A DNA stretch of 30,080 nucleotides, taken from contig JBEKEX010000010.1 in NCBI GenBank assembly GCA_050013615.1, positions 1 through 30,080 on the forward strand, read 5' to 3'. How positions within the stretch are numbered: the stretch's first letter is position 1; each line of letters starts with the position of its first letter. Origin of the DNA: JBEKEX01 sp050013615 (GTDB lineage: Bacteria > Chloroflexota > Anaerolineae > Anaerolineales > Anaerolineaceae). Below the pieces are notes generated by a model that was not told the origin of the DNA, searched no databases, and saw only the letters and a list, made by a program, of their open reading frames with translations. Shown here piece by piece: positions 23,248 through 30,080 of this stretch. Position numbers and translations under genes: made by a program.

Positions 23248-24279
23248 TTATCCCTCGCTGCCCACGATCTCTGATAGTTTAACCGGGCGGCCGGTGCGGA
23301 ATGATTCTTGTGCTGCCAGGCCAATGACAACCGGCTTCCGGGCATCGTGACCGGTAATGGGCGGCTGGCTGTCTTTTCGGACGCATTCGATGAATTCGGC
23401 CATCTCGCGGATGAACGAATCCCGGTATCGTTCGAGGAAAAAGGGCATGGGCTTGGAAGTGGCGATATCCCCGGCGCGGCTGTAGATCACGCTATCCAGA
23501 GGGATATTTTGCACTTGAACCATGCCTTCTGATCCGAATGCTTCCAGGCGCTGGTCGTAACCGTAGATGGCTTGCCGGCTGTTGTCGATTGTCCCCATGG
23601 CGCCGCTCTTGAACTTGAGCATGATGATCGTGGTATCGATATCACCTTCCTTGCCGATCCGGGCATCCACCAACACATTGCCGACAGCATACACTTCTTC
23701 GATGTCTCCGAACATGTACTGGGCCATGTCGAAATCGTGGATGGTCATGTCGAAGAAGATGCCCCCCGATTGCTTGATGAACTCGATGGAAGGCGGGTGG
23801 GGGTCGCGGCTGGTGATGCGCAGCAGGTGCGGTACGCCGATCTTGCCCGAGGCCACCAGCTCATGTGCCTGGTGAAAATTGACATCGAAACGGCGGTTGA
23901 ACCCGATCTGCAATTTCACTCCCGCCTTTTCCACGGCTGCCAGGGCACGGTCGATCTTTTGCAAATCATAGGAAATGGGTTTTTCACAAAAGATGTGCTT
24001 ATGCGCCTGCGCGGTCTCGACGATGTGCTCGGCGTGCAAGGCGGTCGGCGAGCAAATGGCCACTGCGTCGATCTCGGGGTCGTCCAGGATTTCGTGGTAG
24101 TCGGCGGTGACTTTTTCGATATGCAGGCGTTTGGCTGTTTCCTGTGCCGCATCGATGAGCGGGTCGGCAATGCAGCTTGCCTTGGCCCCGTTGATGCGGG
24201 TGGCCAGGTCTTCAGCGTGGATCTTGCCGATCCGACCTGCTCCAATCACACCTACCCGCACAGCTTCTCGTTCCTCCAT
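23248..24279 (-). CDS. iolG: Inositol 2-dehydrogenase (Gfo/Idh/MocA family)
   Basis: The 343 residues contain VGVIGAGRIGKIHAEDL (Rossmann), CEKPISYDL (the EKP lysine), and GGIFFDMTIHDFDMA near 166-180, with the catalytic Asp and His of IolG. IolG oxidises myo-inositol to 2-keto-myo-inositol (scyllo-inosose) with NAD. AAAGGAGG lies 7 nt before the ATG. It is the last gene of the iol run, 60 nt after the iolE-like gene, which supports inositol over other sugars as substrate. Confidence 0.9.
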   Translation of the reverse strand: MEEREAVRVGVIGAGRIGKIHAEDLATRINGAKASCIADPLIDAAQETAKRLHIEKVTADYHEILDDPEIDAVAICSPTALHAEHIVETAQAHKHIFCEKPISYDLQKIDRALAAVEKAGVKLQIGFNRRFDVNFHQAHELVASGKIGVPHLLRITSRDPHPPSIEFIKQSGGIFFDMTIHDFDMAQYMFGDIEEVYAVGNVLVDARIGKEGDIDTTIIMLKFKSGAMGTIDNSRQAIYGYDQRLEAFGSEGMVQVQNIPLDSVIYSRAGDIATSKPMPFFLERYRDSFIREMAEFIECVRKDSQPPITGHDARKPVVIGLAAQESFRTGRPVKLSEIVGSEG

Positions 24280-24339
24280 ATTGCTGCCTCCTTTATTCGA
24301 ATGTTACAGTTTGACTCACAGTTCCGAAAGATTGCTGTT

Positions 24340-25248
24340 TTACTTATCCATCAGTGTACGAATGAAAGCCCGGTTGCGCAAGGCAGATTCCTTGGGGCTG
24401 CCCATGCCGGGCAGGACGTCCTGCTCCACCACACCCCAGCCCTCATAATCCAGGGCCGCCAGTTCTGCCATCACCGCTCGAAAATCCACTGCTCCTTGCC
24501 CCAGCTCACAAAAGATGCCATGGGCCACCGATTTGAAATAATCCCAATTCTCCCGGCCGGCCTGCGCTGCGACGGACGGGGAAAAATCCTTGAAATGGAA
24601 ATGCCAGACCCGGCGGCCAAACGTTTTCAGGCAGGTCACCGGATCACCACCGCCAAAGCAGTAGTGGCCGGTATCCAGGCACAGTCCCACCAACTTTGGG
24701 TCCGTCAGCTGCATCAGGTGTGCTACCTCGTCGGGGGTTTCCACAAACCCGGCGCAATGATGGTGGAAAACTGTCCGCAGCCCGGTCTCTTTACGCACCG
24801 CAAGCGCCGTGGCGTTCACCCCGGCAGCAAAGGTTTCCCATTGGGCATCCTTCAAGCCCATTTCAGGTGTTATCCTCCCGGCATTTTGGGTGCGCAACGT
24901 GTCTTTGCCGTTGTCATCTGCCAGGACAATGAACGGCGATTCGCCCTCGACGGCTTCCAAAAGATGGGCAGTTTTCACGGCCGTTTCGATCCCGGAAGGG
25001 TGGCAGGAAGCGTCCTTGAAGTTGATGGGTACAAAAGCGCCCACCAATTTGAGGCCGTGGTCATGCAGCACTTTGGCAAGCTCTGCAGGATCGGTGGGCA
25101 TGAATCCCCAATCTCCCAGCTCCGTTCCGGCATAACCGGTCTCGGCGATTTCATCGATCACCCGCTGGTAAGCCGGACTATCTCCTTGAAGGTCGAACTC
25201 CAATGCTCCCCACGAACAGGGTGCATTTGCGATTTTCATTTTCATCAT
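24340..25248 (-). CDS. iolE: Sugar isomerase/epimerase-fold protein, probable inosose dehydratase
   Basis: This 302-residue TIM-barrel protein of the xylose isomerase-like (AP_endonuc_2) family starts KIANAPCSWGALEF. It has TELGDWGFMP near 41, FHHHCAGFVETP near 160, GLCLDTGHYCFGGGDP near 190, HFHFKDF near 218 and a terminal WGVVEQD. The His/Glu/Asp residues are the expected metal ligands. IolE dehydrates scyllo-inosose to 3D-(3,5/4)-trihydroxycyclohexane-1,2-dione. The position between iolD and iolG supports this, but the fold also serves epimerases, so the symbol is moderately certain. AAGAGGTG precedes the ATG. Confidence 0.78.
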   Translation of the reverse strand: MMKMKIANAPCSWGALEFDLQGDSPAYQRVIDEIAETGYAGTELGDWGFMPTDPAELAKVLHDHGLKLVGAFVPINFKDASCHPSGIETAVKTAHLLEAVEGESPFIVLADDNGKDTLRTQNAGRITPEMGLKDAQWETFAAGVNATALAVRKETGLRTVFHHHCAGFVETPDEVAHLMQLTDPKLVGLCLDTGHYCFGGGDPVTCLKTFGRRVWHFHFKDFSPSVAAQAGRENWDYFKSVAHGIFCELGQGAVDFRAVMAELAALDYEGWGVVEQDVLPGMGSPKESALRNRAFIRTLMDK

Positions 25249-25274
25249 GGCGCACCTCTTTTGTTATCACTGTT

Positions 25275-25391
25275 TTAGAACTGGCGTATCCAATCCTTGA
25301 ACCAACGCTCCACAACTACTTTGTTCTGGGTGAAGAATTCCATGGCGTGTTTGCCTTGACCATGCATTACGCCAAATAAGTGAAGAGGATT
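25275..25391 (-). pseudogene. C-terminal remnant of methylmalonate-semialdehyde dehydrogenase (mmsA/iolA)
   Basis: Between the iolD stop and the iolE start, a minus-strand frame of 38 codons ends in TAA at 25275-25277. From about 25376 it reads FGVMHGQGKHAMEFF and TQNKVVVERW, then a short tail. This closely follows the ending of CoA-acylating methylmalonate-semialdehyde dehydrogenases (FGD-HGQG-DAVEFFT-KVV-RW pattern). No start codon with a ribosome-binding site and no catalytic domain precede it; the iolD stop lies directly upstream. It is best explained as the scar of an in-operon deletion that removed nearly all of mmsA. It is unlikely to be translated. Confidence 0.75.
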
Positions 25392-25392
25392 C

Positions 25393-27276
25393 CTAAAAGA
25401 AATAACGTTCCTTCTTGCGCATGGCTTCCCACGTCTTCCGGGCTGCCTTGACTTCCGGCATCTCGCTGACTTCCGCCACCGCCACGTCCCACCAGCTCTC
25501 GTAACCGGGCACGCTGATATAACGGTCGTTGCGGATCACGATCACCGTGGTGCGGTCGGTGGCTTTCGCCTCCTTGAGCGCCCTCGAATAATCTTCCGCA
25601 GTACGGCATTCGAAAACGATGGCCCCCAGGCTGCGGGCATTGGCAGCAAAGTCGATCTCGAGCAGCTGGGCATTTTCTCCATCGGAATCGCCTGGCAACT
25701 TCCCATGTTGCGGGTACGCAAAACGGGTACCAAAGCCATCCTGACCCAAGGATCGGCTGAGCGAGCCAATGCTCTTGAAGCCGGAGTTATCATAGAGGCT
25801 GACGATCAATTTGTAGCCTTCCTGGATCGAAGTGGCCAGGTCACTGGAGAGCATCAGGTAGCTGCCATCTCCCACAATGACGTAGACATCCTTCTCGGGG
25901 GCAGCCATTTTCACACCCAGGCCGCCTGCAATTTCATACCCCATGCAGCTATAGCCATATTCCATGTGAAAATTTTTGGGGTGGCGGGCGCGCCAGAGTT
26001 TGTGCAGATCGCCCGGCATGCTGCCGGCGGCATTGACCATGATGGCGTCCGGCGCCGATTCCTCATTGAGGATGCCGATCAATTCGCCCTGGTTGGGCAG
26101 GGGGGTGCTGTGTAGATCGTAGATGCGTTGCACCTCGGCGTCCCAGGCATCATGCCGCGCTTTGACCATGGATTGATACGCTTCTGCCGTGGCATATCCC
26201 TGCAACAACCCGGCCAATTCCTCCAAAGTGGCTTTGGCGTCCCCGATGAGTGCCAGGCCGGCGTGTTTCCCGGCATCGAATTCACACACGTTTATGTTAA
26301 TGAAGCGCACATCGGGGTTTTGGAATGCGGTCATCGAAGAGGTGGTGAAATCGCTGTAGCGTGTGCCGATCCCGATCACAAGGTCAGCTTCACGCGCCAG
26401 TTGGTTGGCTGCAAGGGTTCCTGTTGCCCCCACTGCGCCGGCGTTGAACACACAATCGAACGGCAAACTGCCTTTGCCGGCCATGGTCTCCCCAACGGCG
26501 ATGCCTGTACGTTCCACAAGCGCCTTGAGCACGTCGCAGGCTTCGCTATAGATCACCCCTCCGCCGGCAATGATAAGCGGTCGATGGCTGGAACGGATGC
26601 GTTGGGCAGCGGCAGCTAATGCCTGGCTGTCGGGACGGTTGCGCGGCACGTACCAGGTGTGATCCTCGAAAAATGCTTGCGGATAAGAAAAAGCCTCAGT
26701 TTGCACATCTTGAGGCAGTGCCAGGGTCACCGCGCCGGTATCGGCCGGGCTGGTCAACACCCGCATGGCCTCCGGCAGGGCAGTGAGGAGTTGGTCGGGC
26801 CGGTTGATGCGGTCCCAATATTTTGAAACCGGTTTGAAGCAATCATTCACCGAGAAGTCCTGCGAGCCGGCGTATTCCAACTGCTGCAGGACGGGAGCCA
26901 CATTTCGGCGGGCAAAGATATCCCCCGGCAGCAGCAGCACCGGCAAACGGTCGATGGTGGCCAGGGCCGCCCCGGTGATCATGTTGGTGGCGCCGGGACC
27001 GATGGAACTGGTGCAGGCAAACGTCTGCAAGCGGTTTTTCACCTTGGCATACGCCGCGGCGGTATGCACCTGCGCTTGTTCGTTCCTGCACTGGTAGTAA
27101 CGAAAATCCGGGTTCTGCTGCAAGGCCTGGCCGATACCTGCCACATTGCCGTGCCCAAAGATTCCAAAGCAGCCGGCAAAGAATGGCTGACAGATGCCAT
27201 CTCGTTCAATCGATTGGTGTTTGAGGTAACCGATGAGAGCTTGCGCCATGGTGAGTGTACAGGTTTTGTCATCCAT
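25393..27276 (-). CDS. iolD: 3D-(3,5/4)-trihydroxycyclohexane-1,2-dione acylhydrolase (decyclizing)
   Basis: The 627 residues form a thiamine-diphosphate enzyme of full IolD length. Motifs are FAGCFGIFGHGNVAGIGQAL near 30-50, ASTIGPGATNM-like CTSSIGPGATNM near 90, and the ThDP-binding stretch VIVGDGSYLMLSSDL followed by YDNSGF near 490. IolD hydrolyses the cyclic trione to 5-deoxyglucuronate, opening the inositol ring, in the cytoplasm. GGAGGATCT lies just before the ATG. It follows iolB by 12 nt, so the two are cotranscribed. Confidence 0.95.
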   Translation of the reverse strand: MDDKTCTLTMAQALIGYLKHQSIERDGICQPFFAGCFGIFGHGNVAGIGQALQQNPDFRYYQCRNEQAQVHTAAAYAKVKNRLQTFACTSSIGPGATNMITGAALATIDRLPVLLLPGDIFARRNVAPVLQQLEYAGSQDFSVNDCFKPVSKYWDRINRPDQLLTALPEAMRVLTSPADTGAVTLALPQDVQTEAFSYPQAFFEDHTWYVPRNRPDSQALAAAAQRIRSSHRPLIIAGGGVIYSEACDVLKALVERTGIAVGETMAGKGSLPFDCVFNAGAVGATGTLAANQLAREADLVIGIGTRYSDFTTSSMTAFQNPDVRFININVCEFDAGKHAGLALIGDAKATLEELAGLLQGYATAEAYQSMVKARHDAWDAEVQRIYDLHSTPLPNQGELIGILNEESAPDAIMVNAAGSMPGDLHKLWRARHPKNFHMEYGYSCMGYEIAGGLGVKMAAPEKDVYVIVGDGSYLMLSSDLATSIQEGYKLIVSLYDNSGFKSIGSLSRSLGQDGFGTRFAYPQHGKLPGDSDGENAQLLEIDFAANARSLGAIVFECRTAEDYSRALKEAKATDRTTVIVIRNDRYISVPGYESWWDVAVAEVSEMPEVKAARKTWEAMRKKERYFF

Positions 27277-27288
27277 AGATCCTCCAGG

Positions 27289-28191
27289 CTAAAGAGAATT
27301 GACCGGATAGATCGGCAGGCGGGGGTCTTTGACTCCCAGGGCGTTCTTTACCCAGGCAAAATCAGGGTCGTCGCTGGCCGCCAGGCTTTGAGCGCTGCCT
27401 GCCAGTACGTTCAGGTAGTAGGTTGTGTAGCCCACCGGGCTGGTCACTGGATGGTACCCTTCCGGCACGATGACCACGTCATGAGTGTGTGCCACCAATG
27501 CACAGTCGAAAGGTTTTCCTGCCTGCTGCAAGGGAGAGCCAGAGCCGGTATAGACGCGTTGGAGGGCATATCCCTCGGGCCGATCGATCTGGTAATAGTA
27601 AATTTCATCCAGGTCAGCCTCGACCAGGCTCCCATCAGGAGCCACCGTGTGGACATCGTGCTTGTGAGGCGGGTAGCTGGACCAGTTGCCGCCGGGCGTA
27701 TACACTTCCACCACCACCAAACGGTCGCAGGGAAAGCCGGGCGGGATGATGCTATTGATCTGCCGGGTGGCCTGCCCGCCGCCGCGGATCTCTGTCTTCA
27801 CCTGGGAGGCATAAACCCGCTTGGGGTCATGGTCTTGTGATGAAAAGGCCCATGCAGCGGCAAACGTGCAATCGCCCTGCGCGGTCACCTTGAACTCAGT
27901 ACGGCGGGGCAGGTAGAGGGCTTCTGGCAATCCGCTGAACACCCCGGTCCGCACGCCAACTTTTTGCCACTCTCCCCGGTCCGAAGCGACATCCACACTG
28001 CCGCTCAATAAAACCACAGCAAGTTCCTTCTCCCCGGTCGACCCGGACCATTCATCTTTGTCTGCCAGTTGGCGGACCTGGAAATGGATCGTTTCCCATC
28101 CGGCGCGACTGCGCGTCACCTCGACGATCAGGTCAGGGTCAGCGTATCTCTGTGGATGGAAGATCAGCGAGTCATGTGTGTATTGCCGCAT
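27289..28191 (-). CDS. iolB: 5-deoxy-glucuronate isomerase
   Basis: The 300-residue bicupin has a C-terminal cupin with YPPHKHDVHT and a metal-binding set including HDVVIVPEGYHPV near 245, plus YYLNVLAG. IolB converts 5-deoxyglucuronate to 5-dehydro-2-deoxygluconate. I start at ATG 28191 because GAGG lies 6 nt upstream; an ATG at 28215 extends the frame but has no ribosome-binding site. It is upstream of iolD and 149 nt downstream of the transporter gene, with a large hairpin between. Confidence 0.93.
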   Translation of the reverse strand: MRQYTHDSLIFHPQRYADPDLIVEVTRSRAGWETIHFQVRQLADKDEWSGSTGEKELAVVLLSGSVDVASDRGEWQKVGVRTGVFSGLPEALYLPRRTEFKVTAQGDCTFAAAWAFSSQDHDPKRVYASQVKTEIRGGGQATRQINSIIPPGFPCDRLVVVEVYTPGGNWSSYPPHKHDVHTVAPDGSLVEADLDEIYYYQIDRPEGYALQRVYTGSGSPLQQAGKPFDCALVAHTHDVVIVPEGYHPVTSPVGYTTYYLNVLAGSAQSLAASDDPDFAWVKNALGVKDPRLPIYPVNSL

Positions 28192-28274
28192 AAGATCCTC
28201 ACATAAAAGGCACAAATTTGCGTTATTTGTAAAACCCTGCCGAAGGATGGATCGACGTTGCTTTCATAGGGCGG

Positions 28275-28325
28275 TTCCTGGTTTGACCTCTCCCCATTTT
28301 TCACCGGCGTGGGTCAAACCAGGAA
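28275..28325 (-). repeat. Long intercistronic hairpin between transporter and iolB
   Basis: TTCCTGGTTTGACC (28275-28288) and GGTCAAACCAGGAA (28312-28325) are perfect 14-bp arms around a 23-nt loop. On the coding (minus) strand no T-run follows, while a TTTTTT tract follows on the plus strand. It may partly terminate or protect the 3' end of the transporter mRNA, setting different levels for the symporter and catabolic genes. Confidence 0.7.
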
Positions 28326-28340
28326 TGATTTTTTCATCTC

Positions 28341-29714
28341 TTACGAAGCCGCCTTGCGTTCCTCGATCAACCGTTTCACTTCATCGAAGCGCTCTTTGGT
28401 CAACGGCAGGATGTGGGCAAACAAGGCTGCCGCCAGATAAAAGAGAGCGGTGCCCAACCCCATCAGCAAGCGAATGGCCAACAGGGCCGAGGCCGGCTGT
28501 GTACCGGTAACGGCATTTTCCACATAGCCGAAGACGCCGATCAGGGTGGTGAACAGCAAAACCGTCAAAGCGGAGCACACCTTGTAGATTAATTGAGTGG
28601 CGCCCATGAAGAAACCTTCACGGCGCACACCATTTTGGTATTCGTCAAGTTCCACCACATCCGGCAGCATGGACCAGGGAAGGACCTGCGTCGCCGAGGA
28701 GCCGATGCCGATGAGAACCGCAATGACGATCACGATTGCCAAATTCCCGGCAGGCGCAAATATGACCATCGTCAGCGGGATTAGGAAGAAGAAAGCTGCC
28801 GCGATATACGCCTGGCGCTTGCCCAACTTTTCTCCCAGGAATACCCACAAGGGCACCGACGCCACTGCGATCACCAATGGAATCGCCATGATCCACGAGG
28901 TATCACTGTCTGTAACCAACATCACATCCTTCAGGTAAAAGATGATCAACGCCATGAAAATATCAGCCCCGACCTGGTTGAGCACGAACATCACGATCAT
29001 CAGGCGCATTTCCTTTACCTGCCACATTGTCTTCAGATCATGCCAGAAATTTTTACCGATGATCTTCTCGGCATCCGCATGGACGCGTTCTTTGGTGCCG
29101 AGGAAGCAGATCAGCATGAGGACGATGGTGATCCCGCCGATGATGAGTCCCATCACCGGGTAACTGGTGCGATATACCTCCCGCCCGGAATAGATATTAT
29201 CCACAATGAGCGCTACACCGGCGGCCGCCACCAGGTTGCCCAGGAACGAGAAAGCCATGCGGAAGCCGGAAATCGAAGTGCGCTCGTCGTAGTTCTGGCT
29301 CAGTTCTGGCATCAGCGAGTTGTACGGGATGGTCACCACGCTGAGGATCACGTTGAAGCACAGCATGACCGTCAGGTAATAGAAGAACAGGGCTGTCTGG
29401 CTGTTGAAGGGTGAAAGCCACAGCAGCATGAACGATGCGCCCATGGGGATGGCGCCCACCAGCAGATAGATACGCCGCCTGCCAAACCTGCTGCTGGTGC
29501 GGTCCGAAACGATCCCCATGAGGAGGTCGGTACAGGCCGCCACACTGCGGGAAACCCAGTAGGTTACTCCAGCCAGCACAGGTGTCAATCCACCGACATT
29601 GACCACAAAAAAGAGGTAATAGAACCCCATTGCGGTGATGACGAGGTTGTTGCCAAAATCACCTAACGCGAAGGCGATTTTTTCTTTCACGGGAACGACA
29701 AATCCTTCTTTCAT
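28341..29714 (-). CDS. GPH-family (glycoside-pentoside-hexuronide) cation symporter, MFS
   Basis: The 457-residue membrane protein has about 12 hydrophobic segments. It begins VKEKIAFALGDFGNNLVITAMG, with DLLMGIVSDRTSSRFGRRR near 62-80, the MelB/XylP-type signature. A cytoplasmic loop at about 195-220 and a charged C-terminus fit the GPH family. Such proteins import sugars or sugar alcohols with H+ or Na+. Adjacent iol genes suggest inositol or a glycoside of it as cargo (inference). AGGAGGAAG precedes the ATG. It is 30 nt from the preceding partial gene, so cotranscribed. Confidence 0.92.
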   Translation of the reverse strand: MKEGFVVPVKEKIAFALGDFGNNLVITAMGFYYLFFVVNVGGLTPVLAGVTYWVSRSVAACTDLLMGIVSDRTSSRFGRRRIYLLVGAIPMGASFMLLWLSPFNSQTALFFYYLTVMLCFNVILSVVTIPYNSLMPELSQNYDERTSISGFRMAFSFLGNLVAAAGVALIVDNIYSGREVYRTSYPVMGLIIGGITIVLMLICFLGTKERVHADAEKIIGKNFWHDLKTMWQVKEMRLMIVMFVLNQVGADIFMALIIFYLKDVMLVTDSDTSWIMAIPLVIAVASVPLWVFLGEKLGKRQAYIAAAFFFLIPLTMVIFAPAGNLAIVIVIAVLIGIGSSATQVLPWSMLPDVVELDEYQNGVRREGFFMGATQLIYKVCSALTVLLFTTLIGVFGYVENAVTGTQPASALLAIRLLMGLGTALFYLAAALFAHILPLTKERFDEVKRLIEERKAAS

Positions 29715-29744
29715 GGCTTCCTCCTTGGTCTTTTTATTGCATAT

Positions 29745-30080
29745 TTAGTAGCGTACGTCAAATACTGCCCAGGTGCCGGTTACTTTGCCGTCCTGGATGA
29801 GCAATATATCCTCAAACTGGAACATGGCATCACTTTGTTTCGGATAATAAAAGGCAAAATCACCCATTCCCCACCCTACTTTGCGGGAGCCATTGAGAAT
29901 GGACTGGTTGGTCACCAGGTTCTCGTTTGCCGGATCGGTCGAAGTGAGCATCTGAGCGTGCAATTCCGGTGGGGCTACGATGGTGCCGGCCCAACTACCG
30001 CCATAGATGCCAAAGCTGCATTGATCGTTGGGATTCCACCATCGGAATAGGCCCGCCAGACCTTCCAGGTAGGGGATGAT
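29745..30080 (-). CDS. Unknown protein, partial (C-terminal 111 residues)
   Basis: The frame stays open to the window edge, so the start is outside. It reads GLFRWWNPNDQCSFG, YGGSWAGTIVAPPELHAQ, then KVGWGMGDFAFYYPKQ and MFQFEDILLIQDGKVTG, ending WAVFDVRY and TAA. The closing EDILLIQDGKVTGTWAVFD resembles the last strands of SnoaL/NTF2-like proteins, but too little is present to assign a family. It is the most upstream visible gene of the transporter-iol operon and may encode a catabolic accessory. Confidence 0.7.
   Translation of the reverse strand: MIPYLEGLAGLFRWWNPNDQCSFGIYGGSWAGTIVAPPELHAQMLTSTDPANENLVTNQSILNGSRKVGWGMGDFAFYYPKQSDAMFQFEDILLIQDGKVTGTWAVFDVRY

Noticed and set aside
23572..25278. 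568-codon plus-strand open frame antisense to iolG and iolE
   Set aside because: It lies opposite two well-conserved genes with clear motifs and ribosome-binding sites. Its translation shows no recognisable domain and reflects GC-rich codon positions of the sense genes.
29197..29205. TTATCCACA, a perfect DnaA-box match
   Set aside because: It is single, lies inside the symporter coding sequence, and no other boxes cluster nearby; one match in 30 kb is compatible with chance.
1..30080. CRISPR arrays, prophage, insertion sequences or toxin-antitoxin pairs
   Set aside because: I found no regularly spaced repeats, no transposase, integrase or structural phage motifs, and no typical small toxin-antitoxin gene pair on either strand.

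Overview
The window looks like chromosomal DNA of an anaerobic or oxygen-sensitive bacterium, most likely a member of the Chloroflexota (Anaerolineae-like). I infer this from moderately high GC, rubrerythrin, many sugar and cyclitol oxidoreductases, GAF sensor kinases without a partner regulator, and a short dispersed repeat beginning GTCATTGCGA. The taxonomic call is inference: no rRNA or other decisive marker is present. There is no phage, insertion sequence or CRISPR array.

Positions 1-5760 hold housekeeping and stress genes. A partial TIGR00027-type methyltransferase and a sulfite-oxidase-like molybdoenzyme (minus strand) diverge from a two-GAF histidine kinase. A class I methyltransferase converges on rubrerythrin across a shared terminator. 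A YtrA-type GntR regulator, with no ordinary start codon, is followed by a slipin/SPFH membrane protein.

Positions 5761-12240 look like a chromosome-maintenance neighbourhood. Two near-perfect ParB-binding parS sites lie 45 bp apart, upstream of a tandem pair of YhfC-type membrane proteins. The first has the intact metalloprotease-like motifs; the second has lost most of them. A PEP/pyruvate-binding protein and dnaN (beta sliding clamp) follow on the minus strand, then a GNAT acetyltransferase and a 105-bp inverted-repeat element. The parS sites and dnaN suggest that oriC is not far, but no dnaA or cluster of DnaA boxes is visible.

Positions 12240-15010 contain tRNA-Leu(CAA), ychF and a membrane PAS-GGDEF diguanylate cyclase. 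Positions 15112-19868 form a four-gene catabolic operon: Gfo/Idh/MocA oxidoreductase, family 4 glycoside hydrolase, BadF-type sugar kinase, and a DegT-family protein whose PLP lysine is replaced by asparagine. surE, tRNA-Arg(GCG) and proC follow.

Positions 22029-30080 contain a LacI-family regulator and a myo-inositol catabolic cluster: a partial unknown gene, a GPH-type sugar symporter, iolB, iolD, an iolE-like gene and iolG. Between iolD and iolE lies a fragment of about 38 codons that matches the C-terminus of methylmalonate-semialdehyde dehydrogenase (mmsA/iolA), apparently the scar of a deleted gene. iolC, iolJ and a full iolA are absent from the window. As a set the genes would import inositol, oxidise it (IolG), dehydrate it (IolE), open the ring (IolD) and isomerise 5-deoxyglucuronate (IolB).

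The best leads are the lysine-less DegT protein, the mmsA scar, the intact/degenerate YhfC pair next to parS, the GntR gene without a canonical start, and two divergent, apparently leaderless promoters near position 1000.
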